Shown here: in pieces, positions 52,301 to 59,799 of the stretch
Layout of the letters: every line of letters starts with the position of its first letter
How positions within the stretch are numbered: the stretch's first letter is position 1
NCBI GenBank assembly: GCA_023229505.1
Contig: JALNZD010000016.1
Span: forward strand, 1-64,000
DNA from: Bacteroidales bacterium
Lineage (GTDB): Bacteria > Bacteroidota > Bacteroidia > Bacteroidales > JAGOPY01
Reading direction: 5' to 3'
DNA length: 64,000 nucleotides
Position numbers and translations under genes: made by a program
Notes under the pieces: model-generated
What the model was told of the DNA's origin: nothing
What the model saw: the letters and a program-made list of their open reading frames with translations, nothing else
Database searches by the model: none

Positions 52301-53115
52301 ACAACTACAATATTAAGCATAAAGAATTGCAAGGCAGGTTTAACAGGATGAAATTCCAGTCGACTGTCGGCGATGACCTTCCTAACGGGATTGTGCAAAT
52401 GGCTAAAGTTTACGTTGCCCGCAAGCGGAAACTGCAGGTTGGCGACAAGATGTCGGGTCGGCACGGAAACAAGGGTATTGTAGCAAAGATTGTCCGGCAG
52501 GAAGACATGCCGTTCCTTGAAGATGGCACACCGGTCGATATCGTCCTTAACCCACTCGGTGTTCCCAGCCGTATGAACCTGGGACAAATCTATGAAACCG
52601 TTCTCGGCTGGGCCGGTCACAAGCTTGGTATGACCTATAGCACCCCGATTTTTGATGGTGCAAGCTATACGCAGATCAATGATTTGATGGAGAAAGCAGG
52701 TTTGCCTAAAGATGGAAAAGTATTTCTATATGACGGCGAAACAGGCGAAAGGTTCCATCAGCCAACTACTGTCGGGTTTATCTATATGCTGAAACTGCAC
52801 CACATGGTGGAAGATAAAATCCACGCCCGTTCCATCGGACCTTACTCCCTGATTACGCAGCAACCGCTTGGTGGTAAAGCACAGTTTGGGGGACAGCGTT
52901 TCGGTGAAATGGAAGTCTGGGCACTTGAAGCATTTGGTGCTTCCAACATCCTTCAGGAAATACTTACCGTCAAATCGGACGATGTACAGGGAAGGGCAAA
53001 AGCTTATGAAACGATTGTTAAGGGCGAAAATATGCCTAAAGCGAGCATCCCTGAATCCTTCAACGTTTTGGTACACGAACTCAGAGGTCTTGGCCTCGAA
53101 GTGAGATTCGAATAA
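49309..53115 (+). CDS. rpoB: DNA-directed RNA polymerase beta subunit
   Basis: 1268 residues; the start appears to be TTG 49309 (MASKKAVRFNFG), since no in-frame ATG lies nearby upstream and the family N-terminus begins here. The rifampicin pocket is wild-type in pattern (FFGTNQLSQFMDQTNPLSEL, THKRRISALGPGGLSRERAG). GDKMSGRHGNKGIVAKI and the C-terminal switch region are present. A 28-base gap separates it from rpoC. Confidence 0.96.
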   Translation: MASKKAVRFNFGSSKVKANYPDFLEIQLQSFKDFIQLETNPEDRVNEGLYKVFSENFPITDARNNFVLEFLDYFVDPPRYTIEECMERGLTYSVPLKAKLKLYCTDPEHEDFETIIQDVYLGMIPYMTPKGTFVINGAERVVVSQLHRSPGVFFGTSTHANGTQLFSARIIPFKGSWIEFTTDINNVMYAYIDRKKKLPVTTLLRAIGYETDKDILEIFHLAEEVKVNKTNVKKVIGRKLAARVVRAWVEDFVDEDTGEVVSIERTEVLIEREIVIEKEHAELILESGVDTFLLHKEDVNTLEYAIIFNTLQKDTANSEKEAVEYIYRQLRNAEPPDEETARGIIDKLFFSEKRYDLGDVGRYRINTKLGLDVDHAIKVLTKEDIISIIKYLVELSNSKTEVDDIDHLSNRRVRTVGEQLSAQFGVGLARMARTIRERMNVRDNEVFTPMDLINAKTLSSVINSFFGTNQLSQFMDQTNPLSELTHKRRISALGPGGLSRERAGFEVRDVHYTHYGRLCTIETPEGPNIGLISSLCVFAKVNNLGFIETPYKRVENGQVMLNEPPIFLSAEEEEKKIIAQASAPLQDDGTFLKEKVKVRYQADYPIIARHEVDLMDTAPNQIASIAASLIPFLEHDDANRALMGSNMMRQAVPLLEPEVPLVGTGIEADVVRDSRVLINAEGDGYVEYVDAKEIVIRYTRDEMEKLVSFEDDIKRYELIKFLRTNQNTCVNLRPIVRKGDKVLKGQVLCEGYATKNGELALGRNLMVAFMPWKGYNFEDAVVINEKVVKEDIFTSIHIEEFTLEVRDTKRGIEELTNDIPNVSAEATKDLDENGLIRIGAEVKEGDILIGKITPKGESDPTPEEKLLRAIFGDKAGDVKNASLKAPPAMKGVVIENKLFSRVIKDRKSRAKEKDVLKELDDQMHKETNDLKSKLVDKLMILVSGKTSQGVYNNFKEEVVPKKAKFTQKMLMVLDYGSINPNRWTSDKEKNDLIKVLINNYNIKHKELQGRFNRMKFQSTVGDDLPNGIVQMAKVYVARKRKLQVGDKMSGRHGNKGIVAKIVRQEDMPFLEDGTPVDIVLNPLGVPSRMNLGQIYETVLGWAGHKLGMTYSTPIFDGASYTQINDLMEKAGLPKDGKVFLYDGETGERFHQPTTVGFIYMLKLHHMVEDKIHARSIGPYSLITQQPLGGKAQFGGQRFGEMEVWALEAFGASNILQEILTVKSDDVQGRAKAYETIVKGENMPKASIPESFNVLVHELRGLGLEVRFE

Positions 53116-53143
53116 TTTCAAGTAACAATTAAATCACTTATAC

Positions 53144-56100
53144 ATGGCCTTCAGAAGAGAATCCAATACTACAATTGATTTTAACAGCATAACTATCAGC
53201 TTAGCTTCTCCTGAATCCATCCTTGAGCGCTCTTACGGAGAAGTGCTGAAACCCGAAACCATCAATTACCGGACTTACAAACCTGAACGTGACGGACTTT
53301 TTTGTGAAAGGATCTTCGGACCGGTTAAGGACTATGAATGCCATTGCGGGAAATATAAACGCATTCGTTACAAAGGCATCATTTGCGATCGTTGCGGGGT
53401 GGAAGTTACGGAGAAAAAAGTCAGGAGGGAAAGGACTGGTCACATCCAGCTCGTTGTTCCTGTCGCACACATCTGGTTTTTTCGTTCGCTACCTAATAAA
53501 ATCGGCGCCCTTCTGGGACTTCCTTCCAAAAAAATGGATTCGATCATCTATTATGAGAAATATGTCGTCATCAAACCGGGGATAAAAGAAAAAGACGGGT
53601 TGAAGGAGTTGGATTTCCTTTCAGAAGAAGAGTATTTTGATATTGTTGATAACCTGCCGGCAGATAACGCGCATCTTGACGATTCTGATCCAAATAAATT
53701 CATTGCAAAAATGGGTGCTGAAGCGCTTTTTGATCTTTTGGAGAGGCTGGACCTTGACAAAGTTTCTTATGACCTGCGCCATAAAGCCAATACTGAAACC
53801 TCTCAGCAGCGTAAACAGGAAGCTCTGAAACGGCTCCAGGTTTATGAAGCATTCCGCGATGCCCGTACCCGTTCTGAAAACCGCCCGGGTTGGATGATCA
53901 TGAAAATCGTACCGGTGATACCCCCTGAGCTCCGCCCGCTGGTGCCCCTTGATGGTGGCAGATTTGCAACATCCGACCTCAATGACCTCTATCGCAGGGT
54001 GATCATCAGGAATAACCGCCTCAAGCGACTGATCGAGATCAAAGCGCCAGATGTCATCATGCGTAATGAGAAACGTATGCTCCAGGAAGCTGTCGACTCC
54101 CTGCTGGACAACTCCAGAAAGGTCAGTGCCGTCAAGACAGAATCAAACAGGCCGTTGAAATCACTCAGCGATAGCCTGAAAGGTAAGCAAGGCCGTTTTC
54201 GTCAGAATTTACTCGGTAAACGTGTCGATTATTCCGGCCGTTCAGTTATCGTGGTTGGCCCGGAGCTAAAACTTAATGAGTGCGGTCTTCCGAAAGACAT
54301 GGCGGCTGAGTTATTCAAACCCTTTATCATCAGGAAACTCCTCGAAAGAGGCATAGTGAAGACGGTCAAATCAGCGAAGAAGATCGTCGACCGGAAAGAT
54401 GCCGTTGTCTGGGATATCCTCGAAAACATTCTGAAAGGCCACCCGGTTCTCCTGAACCGTGCCCCTACCCTTCACAGGCTCGGTATCCAGGCCTTCCAGC
54501 CTAAACTTATTGAGGGTAAAGCCATCCAGTTGCACCCATTGGTATGTACCGCGTTTAACGCTGACTTCGACGGTGACCAGATGGCTGTCCACGTACCATT
54601 GGGCAATGCAGCCATTTTGGAAGCCCAGATCCTCATGCTTGCTTCACATAACATTCTGAACCCAGCCAATGGCGCTCCAATCACTGTTCCTTCACAGGAC
54701 ATGGTATTGGGTCTTTATTATATGACCAAAGGCAGAAAATCTACCCCGGAATATCCAGTCAAGGGCGAAGGGAAACGCTTCTATTCGCCTGAAGAAGTAA
54801 TCATCGCGTTCAATGAGAACAAACTTGATCTTCATGCCAATATATTTGTGAAAGTCGAAGACCTGGTTGATGGCCAGCCCGTTAACCAGATCGTTGAAAC
54901 AACTACAGGAAGGGTCCTCTTTAACCAGGTCGTTCCCGGGGAAATGGGATACATCAACCAATTGCTGACTAAAAAGGCTTTGCGTGATATTATCGGGGAT
55001 ATCCTGAAATCAACAGGTACGAAGAAAACTTCCGATTTCCTGGATAATATCAAAAACCTTGGATTCATTATGGCTTTCAAAGGAGGTCTGTCTTTTAACC
55101 TTGGAGATGTGATCATCCCGGAGGTCAAAGAATCTTTCATTGAAGAAGCCAACCAGGAAGTTGATGAGGTTCTCAGCAACTACAACATGGGTTTCATCAC
55201 CAATAATGAACGTTATAACCAGATCATCGATATCTGGACCCATACAAACTCCAGACTAACCCAGCAGGTGATGAAAGAAATTTCCCTGGATAAGGGAGGT
55301 TTTAACCCGATCTTTATGATGCTCGACTCAGGTGCGAGAGGTTCTAAAGAACAGATCCGCCAGTTGTCAGGCATGAGGGGTCTGATGGCCAAACCACAGA
55401 AATCCGGGGCAACAGGAGGTGAAATTATCGAAAACCCGATCTTATCCAACTTCAAAGAAGGATTATCAGTTCTTGAATACTTCATTTCCACCCACGGCGC
55501 CCGTAAAGGTCTTGCCGATACAGCTCTTAAAACAGCAGATGCCGGTTACCTGACCCGACGCCTGGTCGATGTTTCGCAGGATGTCATTATTTCGGAAGAT
55601 GACTGCGGCACCCTCAGGGGAATCACAATCTCTGCCCTAAAAAAGAATGAGGAGACCGTAGAATCCCTTTACGACCGGATCCTTGGCCGGGTTACCCTGC
55701 ATGATATCTTCCATCCTAATACCGGCGAACTGATTGCAAGGGCAGGCCACCAGCTCACTGAAGACAAATGTAAAATCATCGAAGAATCCCCGATAGAATC
55801 GGTCGAGATTCGTTCCGTGCTTACCTGTGAATCCAAGCAGGGTGTTTGCGCAAGATGTTATGGAAGGAACCTCGCTACGGGAAGAATGATCCAGGAGGGC
55901 GAGGCAGTTGGTGTTATCGCTGCCCAGTCAATCGGTGAGCCTGGAACACAGCTGACCCTGCGTACTTTCCACGTTGGGGGTACTGCTTCTAACGTTGCGA
56001 TTATTTCGAAAATTGAAGCTAAATACGATGGTTTCCTCGAAATTGACGAACTCAGGTTTGTAACCTATACCAACAAGGAAGGCAAAAGCTATGATGTGGT

Positions 56101-57451
56101 GATTGGCCGTTCTGCTGAAATGAGGATCATTGATAAACACACCAAGATTGTCCTTGCTTCTGGTCATATTCCCTATGGAGCTAACCTTTATTTTAAGGAA
56201 AACACGGAAGTTAAAAAAGGCAGCCTGATCAGCGACTGGGATCCTTTCAATGCTGTGATCCTTGCCGAAGTTAAAGGCACTATCCAATATGAAAATATCG
56301 TTGAAGGGAAAACTTACCGTATTGAATCTGATGAGCAGACCGGTTATGTAGATAAGGTTGTAATAGAACCTCGTCAGAAACTCAAGAATCCGACGATCAA
56401 TATTGTCTCCGGCGATGGTGAAGTCGTTAAATCTTATGACATCCCAGTTGGAGCACGTATCGTGGTTGAAGACGGACAGGACATCAAAGCGGGTGAGCCG
56501 CTGGTAAAAATCCCCAGGGCAATCGGGAAAACCGGTGATATTACTGGTGGTTTGCCCAGAGTTACCGAACTCTTTGAGGCCAGGAACCCATCCGAGCCGG
56601 CTGTTGTGGCTGAAATCGACGGTGTGGTTACGATCAGCAAAAAGCTGAAAAGAGGCAACCGTGAGGTGGTCATTACTTCGAAAACCGGAGAAGAGAAACA
56701 TTATCTCGTCCCAACGACGAAACAGGTCCTTGCCCAGGAAAATGACTATATCCGTGCTGGAACATCCCTTTCCGAAGGTGAGATTTCACCTTCAGATATA
56801 TTGGCTATCAAAGGTCCGATGAAGGTTCAGGAATATATCGTCAATGAAGTGCAGGAAGTTTACCGTTTGCAGGGTGTGAAGATCAACGACAAGCATTTTG
56901 AAGTGATTGTCAGGCAGATGATGAGAAAAGTTGAAGTAGAAGATCCCGGCGATACGAGATTCCTTGAAGGCGAACTGGTCAACAAAACCGATTTCCAGGA
57001 TGAAAATGATGACGTCTTCGGAAAGAAAGTAGTCATCGATCCGGGTGATTCGCTTACATACCGGGCCGGTCAGATCGTAAGTGCGAGGAAACTGCGCGAT
57101 GAGAATTCAATGCTGAAACGTAAAGACAAGCGCCTGATTGTTGCCAGGGATGCAAGTCCGGCAACCGGCCTGCAGGTTATCCAGGGTATTACGCGGGCAT
57201 CATTGCAAACCAATAGCTGGATTTCTGCCGCTTCATTCCAGGAAACCACAAAAGTGCTGACCCAGGCAGCCATCCAGGCCAAGACCGACGAGCTAAAAGG
57301 CTTGAAAGAAAATGTCATCGTTGGCCATAAAATCCCCGCCGGGACAGGATTACGGAAATATGAAGATATCATTGTCGGTTCACGCGAAGAATATGAAGAA
57401 ATCATGGCGAGCAAAGAGGATTTCGATGATGAACCGGAGGATGAATTGTAG
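53144..57451 (+). CDS. rpoC: DNA-directed RNA polymerase beta' subunit
   Basis: 1435 residues. Zinc-binding CHCGKYKRIRYKGIICDRCG, the catalytic Mg site NADFDGDQMAVHVPL, the second Cys cluster CESKQGVCARCYGRNL, and the trigger loop/bridge region (GEPGTQLTLRTFHVGGTAS) are all present. Length fits Bacteroidota. A 257-codon open frame on the opposite strand (55928-56701) is an antisense shadow. Confidence 0.97.
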   Translation: MAFRRESNTTIDFNSITISLASPESILERSYGEVLKPETINYRTYKPERDGLFCERIFGPVKDYECHCGKYKRIRYKGIICDRCGVEVTEKKVRRERTGHIQLVVPVAHIWFFRSLPNKIGALLGLPSKKMDSIIYYEKYVVIKPGIKEKDGLKELDFLSEEEYFDIVDNLPADNAHLDDSDPNKFIAKMGAEALFDLLERLDLDKVSYDLRHKANTETSQQRKQEALKRLQVYEAFRDARTRSENRPGWMIMKIVPVIPPELRPLVPLDGGRFATSDLNDLYRRVIIRNNRLKRLIEIKAPDVIMRNEKRMLQEAVDSLLDNSRKVSAVKTESNRPLKSLSDSLKGKQGRFRQNLLGKRVDYSGRSVIVVGPELKLNECGLPKDMAAELFKPFIIRKLLERGIVKTVKSAKKIVDRKDAVVWDILENILKGHPVLLNRAPTLHRLGIQAFQPKLIEGKAIQLHPLVCTAFNADFDGDQMAVHVPLGNAAILEAQILMLASHNILNPANGAPITVPSQDMVLGLYYMTKGRKSTPEYPVKGEGKRFYSPEEVIIAFNENKLDLHANIFVKVEDLVDGQPVNQIVETTTGRVLFNQVVPGEMGYINQLLTKKALRDIIGDILKSTGTKKTSDFLDNIKNLGFIMAFKGGLSFNLGDVIIPEVKESFIEEANQEVDEVLSNYNMGFITNNERYNQIIDIWTHTNSRLTQQVMKEISLDKGGFNPIFMMLDSGARGSKEQIRQLSGMRGLMAKPQKSGATGGEIIENPILSNFKEGLSVLEYFISTHGARKGLADTALKTADAGYLTRRLVDVSQDVIISEDDCGTLRGITISALKKNEETVESLYDRILGRVTLHDIFHPNTGELIARAGHQLTEDKCKIIEESPIESVEIRSVLTCESKQGVCARCYGRNLATGRMIQEGEAVGVIAAQSIGEPGTQLTLRTFHVGGTASNVAIISKIEAKYDGFLEIDELRFVTYTNKEGKSYDVVIGRSAEMRIIDKHTKIVLASGHIPYGANLYFKENTEVKKGSLISDWDPFNAVILAEVKGTIQYENIVEGKTYRIESDEQTGYVDKVVIEPRQKLKNPTINIVSGDGEVVKSYDIPVGARIVVEDGQDIKAGEPLVKIPRAIGKTGDITGGLPRVTELFEARNPSEPAVVAEIDGVVTISKKLKRGNREVVITSKTGEEKHYLVPTTKQVLAQENDYIRAGTSLSEGEISPSDILAIKGPMKVQEYIVNEVQEVYRLQGVKINDKHFEVIVRQMMRKVEVEDPGDTRFLEGELVNKTDFQDENDDVFGKKVVIDPGDSLTYRAGQIVSARKLRDENSMLKRKDKRLIVARDASPATGLQVIQGITRASLQTNSWISAASFQETTKVLTQAAIQAKTDELKGLKENVIVGHKIPAGTGLRKYEDIIVGSREEYEEIMASKEDFDDEPEDEL

Positions 57452-57469
57452 ATTTAATTTTAAAAGCAA

Positions 57470-57793
57470 ATGACCATGTCAGATAACAAACCGAAGAACC
57501 AGATCAATATTGAGCTGGGAGAAGATCAGGCCGAGGGTACTTACGCGAATCTCGCCATGATCTCGCATTCTCATTCTGAGTTCATCATTGATTTTATAAA
57601 GATGATGCCTGGAATGCCCAAAGCCAAAGTTAAATCCAGGGTGATCCTGACGCCACAACATGCCAAACGCCTGTTACGTGCCTTGAAAGAGAACGTCGGC
57701 AAGTATGAAAGCATGTATGGCAATATTGAAACACCGGAAGGATCGGATGGGCTTCCGCCTTTCCACCTTGGAGGCCCCACGGCTCAAGCTTAA
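57470..57793 (+). CDS. DUF3467 family protein
   Basis: A 107-residue protein; MTMSDNKPKNQINIELGEDQ, with a second possible ATG at 57476. The conserved pattern is EGTYANLAMISHSHSEFIID, FIKMMPGMPKAKVKSRVIL and PQHAKRLLRALKENVGKYE. It follows rpoC by 18 bases, as is usual in this phylum, suggesting a transcription-related role that is not established. Its stop overlaps the stop of the convergent M56 remnant by 2 bases. Confidence 0.9.
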   Translation: MTMSDNKPKNQINIELGEDQAEGTYANLAMISHSHSEFIIDFIKMMPGMPKAKVKSRVILTPQHAKRLLRALKENVGKYESMYGNIETPEGSDGLPPFHLGGPTAQA

Positions 57794-58797
57794 AAAATCA
57801 AACGGAAAGTCCCATCGCCTTCAAGGACAACAACCTCAAGGCTTTCTACAAGGTGCTTATACTTTCGGAAAACTTCTTTTGGCTGCTTTTCTCCATTTAT
57901 ATACATCGCACGTGAATCCAGATCTATTACGTACTTTTTACGCGGAATAGCAAGGCCATCATCAATAAGTTCCTGACGGATTATCTTTTCAGCAGGAGGA
58001 GCCCCGTATTCATGAGAAAATTCTCTCATTGGCGGAGCAGGAGCAGGAAACAATTGCTGATCCTTTTCAAAATCTTTCAATTTAAATTCATACTCCCGAA
58101 GTGCTCTATCATATTTATCTGACCATTTCATCTGATCATCATTGTAATAATCATACTTTAAATCTGGCATTTCGGGAATCTCAGGAAATTCCGGAACATC
58201 AAATCCATAAAATTGAAATCCTCCGTCCGTAACAATGGATGTATCATAACCTTCAGGGATCCAAAGTATTGTATCACCTTTGATAACCTTAAAGTAATTT
58301 CCTGATTTGATGATTACTACTTTCCGCATGCTATCGAGTTGCTCTGAATTTTTTTTCAGGATAATCACCTCTTTTTCATAATCATTCCGGGCATTTTCCC
58401 ATTCCCCGATATTCTTGTCCAGCGTTTCAACGAAAACTTTAATATCTCTGTCATCCGTGGCATCAGTTGAATCGGTATAAACTTTCACAATCACCTTTCC
58501 GGATTTGGATGTAGCAATGATTGTATCAGGGGTTTCAGGATTGACAGGCATTAAATTAAAAATCCTTTCTCCTGATTCACGACCAGTAAGGTCAAATGTG
58601 CTGGGGATAAATGACAAGGCATTTAGTGATAGGGTAAAGATCAGGCCGACAAGTAAAATGAAGGCAATGATCCCCTCGCTGAGACCCTTTCTGAGTTTCA
58701 CCGGGGTAAGCAATCTTTTCACCCTGAAGAGAAGTTTTTTCTTTGAACCGGCCATAGCATTGGCCAATAACGTTGATTTCGAATTTAAATCTTCCAT
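57790..58797 (-). pseudogene. C-terminal part of a BlaR1/M56-type protein
   Basis: 335 codons from ATG 58797, but the same frame reads family sequence further upstream to about 58888: IFSKIRQEREHICDDIAISV, then LNYIKALTTMEDL. This is the segment that follows the HExxH helix in M56 peptidases. A membrane helix (GIIAFILLVGLIFTLSLNAL) and a periplasmic tail rich in Pro/Asp/Tyr follow. Without the HExxH part and in a different frame from the N-terminal piece, it is unlikely to function as a protease sensor. Confidence 0.65.
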
Positions 58798-58852
58798 AGT
58801 TGTTAATGCTTTGATATAGTTTAGATGATCATGATTAACACTGATAGCAATG

Positions 58853-59248
58853 TCATCGCAGATATGCTCCCTTTCCTGCCTGATTTTCGAAAATATTTAC
58901 AGTATGAACATACCAGGCATCGTATGTCCCGCTCTCAACGATAGTTGGCATTTCAGGCAGAATGTTGTTTTCAGGGAGCCCTGAAATAGCAGAAGCTTCA
59001 TTCCTGGGATTATCTTTTACATTTTCAGGGTGGTAAGTGTACAGGAAGGTTGCTGTGAAGAAAACAGGTATAAGCATCAGAAATATATAAAGGATCATAT
59101 AGCGAATACCAGGCCTGTGCTTGCGCAGGATTATCAATAGCCCCATTGCTATCAAAGCAATAAGCCCTCCTTGCCAGACAGAGTGGAATAAGGTCCAGGC
59201 AAAAGCACGGATAAACTCTTCTGATAATATAGATTCAAAGAAGTTCAT
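58853..59248 (-). pseudogene. N-terminal part of a BlaR1/M56-type protein
   Basis: 131 codons with the first membrane helices of an M56 sensor (FAWTLFHSVWQGGLIALIAM, YMILYIFLMLIPVFFTATFL). Its ATG overlaps the blaI stop, as in blaI-blaR pairs. Near 58890 it should continue into the helix with HELAHIRRHD, but instead it joins, out of frame, to sequence about 130 residues further on. An internal deletion has removed the metalloprotease centre. Confidence 0.7.
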
Positions 59249-59637
59249 CGTTTATCTCCTTCCAGCTTTTGGATGAGTTCTTTGATTTCCTGCAGCTCAA
59301 CATCTGAAGTCTTATGATTGCCAAGTGCCTGAAGCACTAATTTAGAAGCCGATCCTCCAAAAGCGATTTCAAGCAGGCGGTCGAGCATCCGTACCTGGGT
59401 ATCCTCCTGTTTGGCCAGGGCATAATAAATATGTGTCCGGCCTTCCATTACCCTTTCTACCATACCTTTTTCAGTCATGATTTGCATCAGTTTCAGGGTT
59501 GTTGTGTAGCCGACATTTTTATTTTGTTTCATCTCGTCGTTCACAAATCTCACCGTTGAGGGGCCATTTTTCCAGAGAATCGAGAGGATTTCCAGTTCGG
59601 ATTCTGTTGGTTTGAAAGTCTTTCCGATTTGGGTCAT
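59245..59637 (-). CDS. blaI: BlaI/MecI/CopY family repressor
   Basis: A 130-residue winged-helix repressor: FKPTESELEILSILWKNGPS at the N-terminus, NVGYTTTLKLMQIMTEKGMV recognition helix, C-terminal dimerisation helices. In the family, a membrane M56 protease cleaves the repressor to induce target genes; that partner is broken here. Two palindromes and a promoter directly upstream indicate autoregulation. Confidence 0.9.
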   Translation of the reverse strand: MTQIGKTFKPTESELEILSILWKNGPSTVRFVNDEMKQNKNVGYTTTLKLMQIMTEKGMVERVMEGRTHIYYALAKQEDTQVRMLDRLLEIAFGGSASKLVLQALGNHKTSDVELQEIKELIQKLEGDKR

Positions 59638-59648
59638 ATTTATTTAAT

Positions 59649-59664
59649 TACGAATTAATTCGTA
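59649..59664. promoter_or_regulatory. BlaI operator 1 (start-site proximal)
   Basis: TACGAA-TTAA-TTCGTA, a perfect 16-bp palindrome 12 bases before the blaI ATG, overlapping the expected transcription start. Confidence 0.7.
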
Positions 59665-59667
59665 CAA

Positions 59668-59698
59668 CAAAGATACATGAAGAGTACCCTGAAGTCAA
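59668..59698 (-). promoter_or_regulatory. blaI promoter
   Basis: On the minus strand TTG (59698-59696), 20 bases, TATCTTTG (59675-59668): a -33/-7 pair between the two operators. Confidence 0.65.
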
Positions 59699-59703
59699 TT
59701 CTA

Positions 59704-59723
59704 TTTACGAATTTTTTCGTAAA
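59704..59723. promoter_or_regulatory. BlaI operator 2 (upstream)
   Basis: TTTACGAA-TTTT-TTCGTAAA; the same TACGAA-N4-TTCGTA core as operator 1, centres 57 bases apart, just upstream of the -33 element. Confidence 0.65.
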
Positions 59724-59799
59724 AAATGTTAAATTCTGTAAATAATGTTAGGAAAGGCTGGGATGTGATGTGCTTCTGAGTTGGCATCTCAAATCAATA

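Noticed and set aside
55928..56701. 257-codon open frame antisense to rpoC
   Set aside because: Mirrors the codon structure of rpoC and has no domain; antisense shadow. The same applies to long frames opposite the permease (7539-8054) and tkt (27829-28416).
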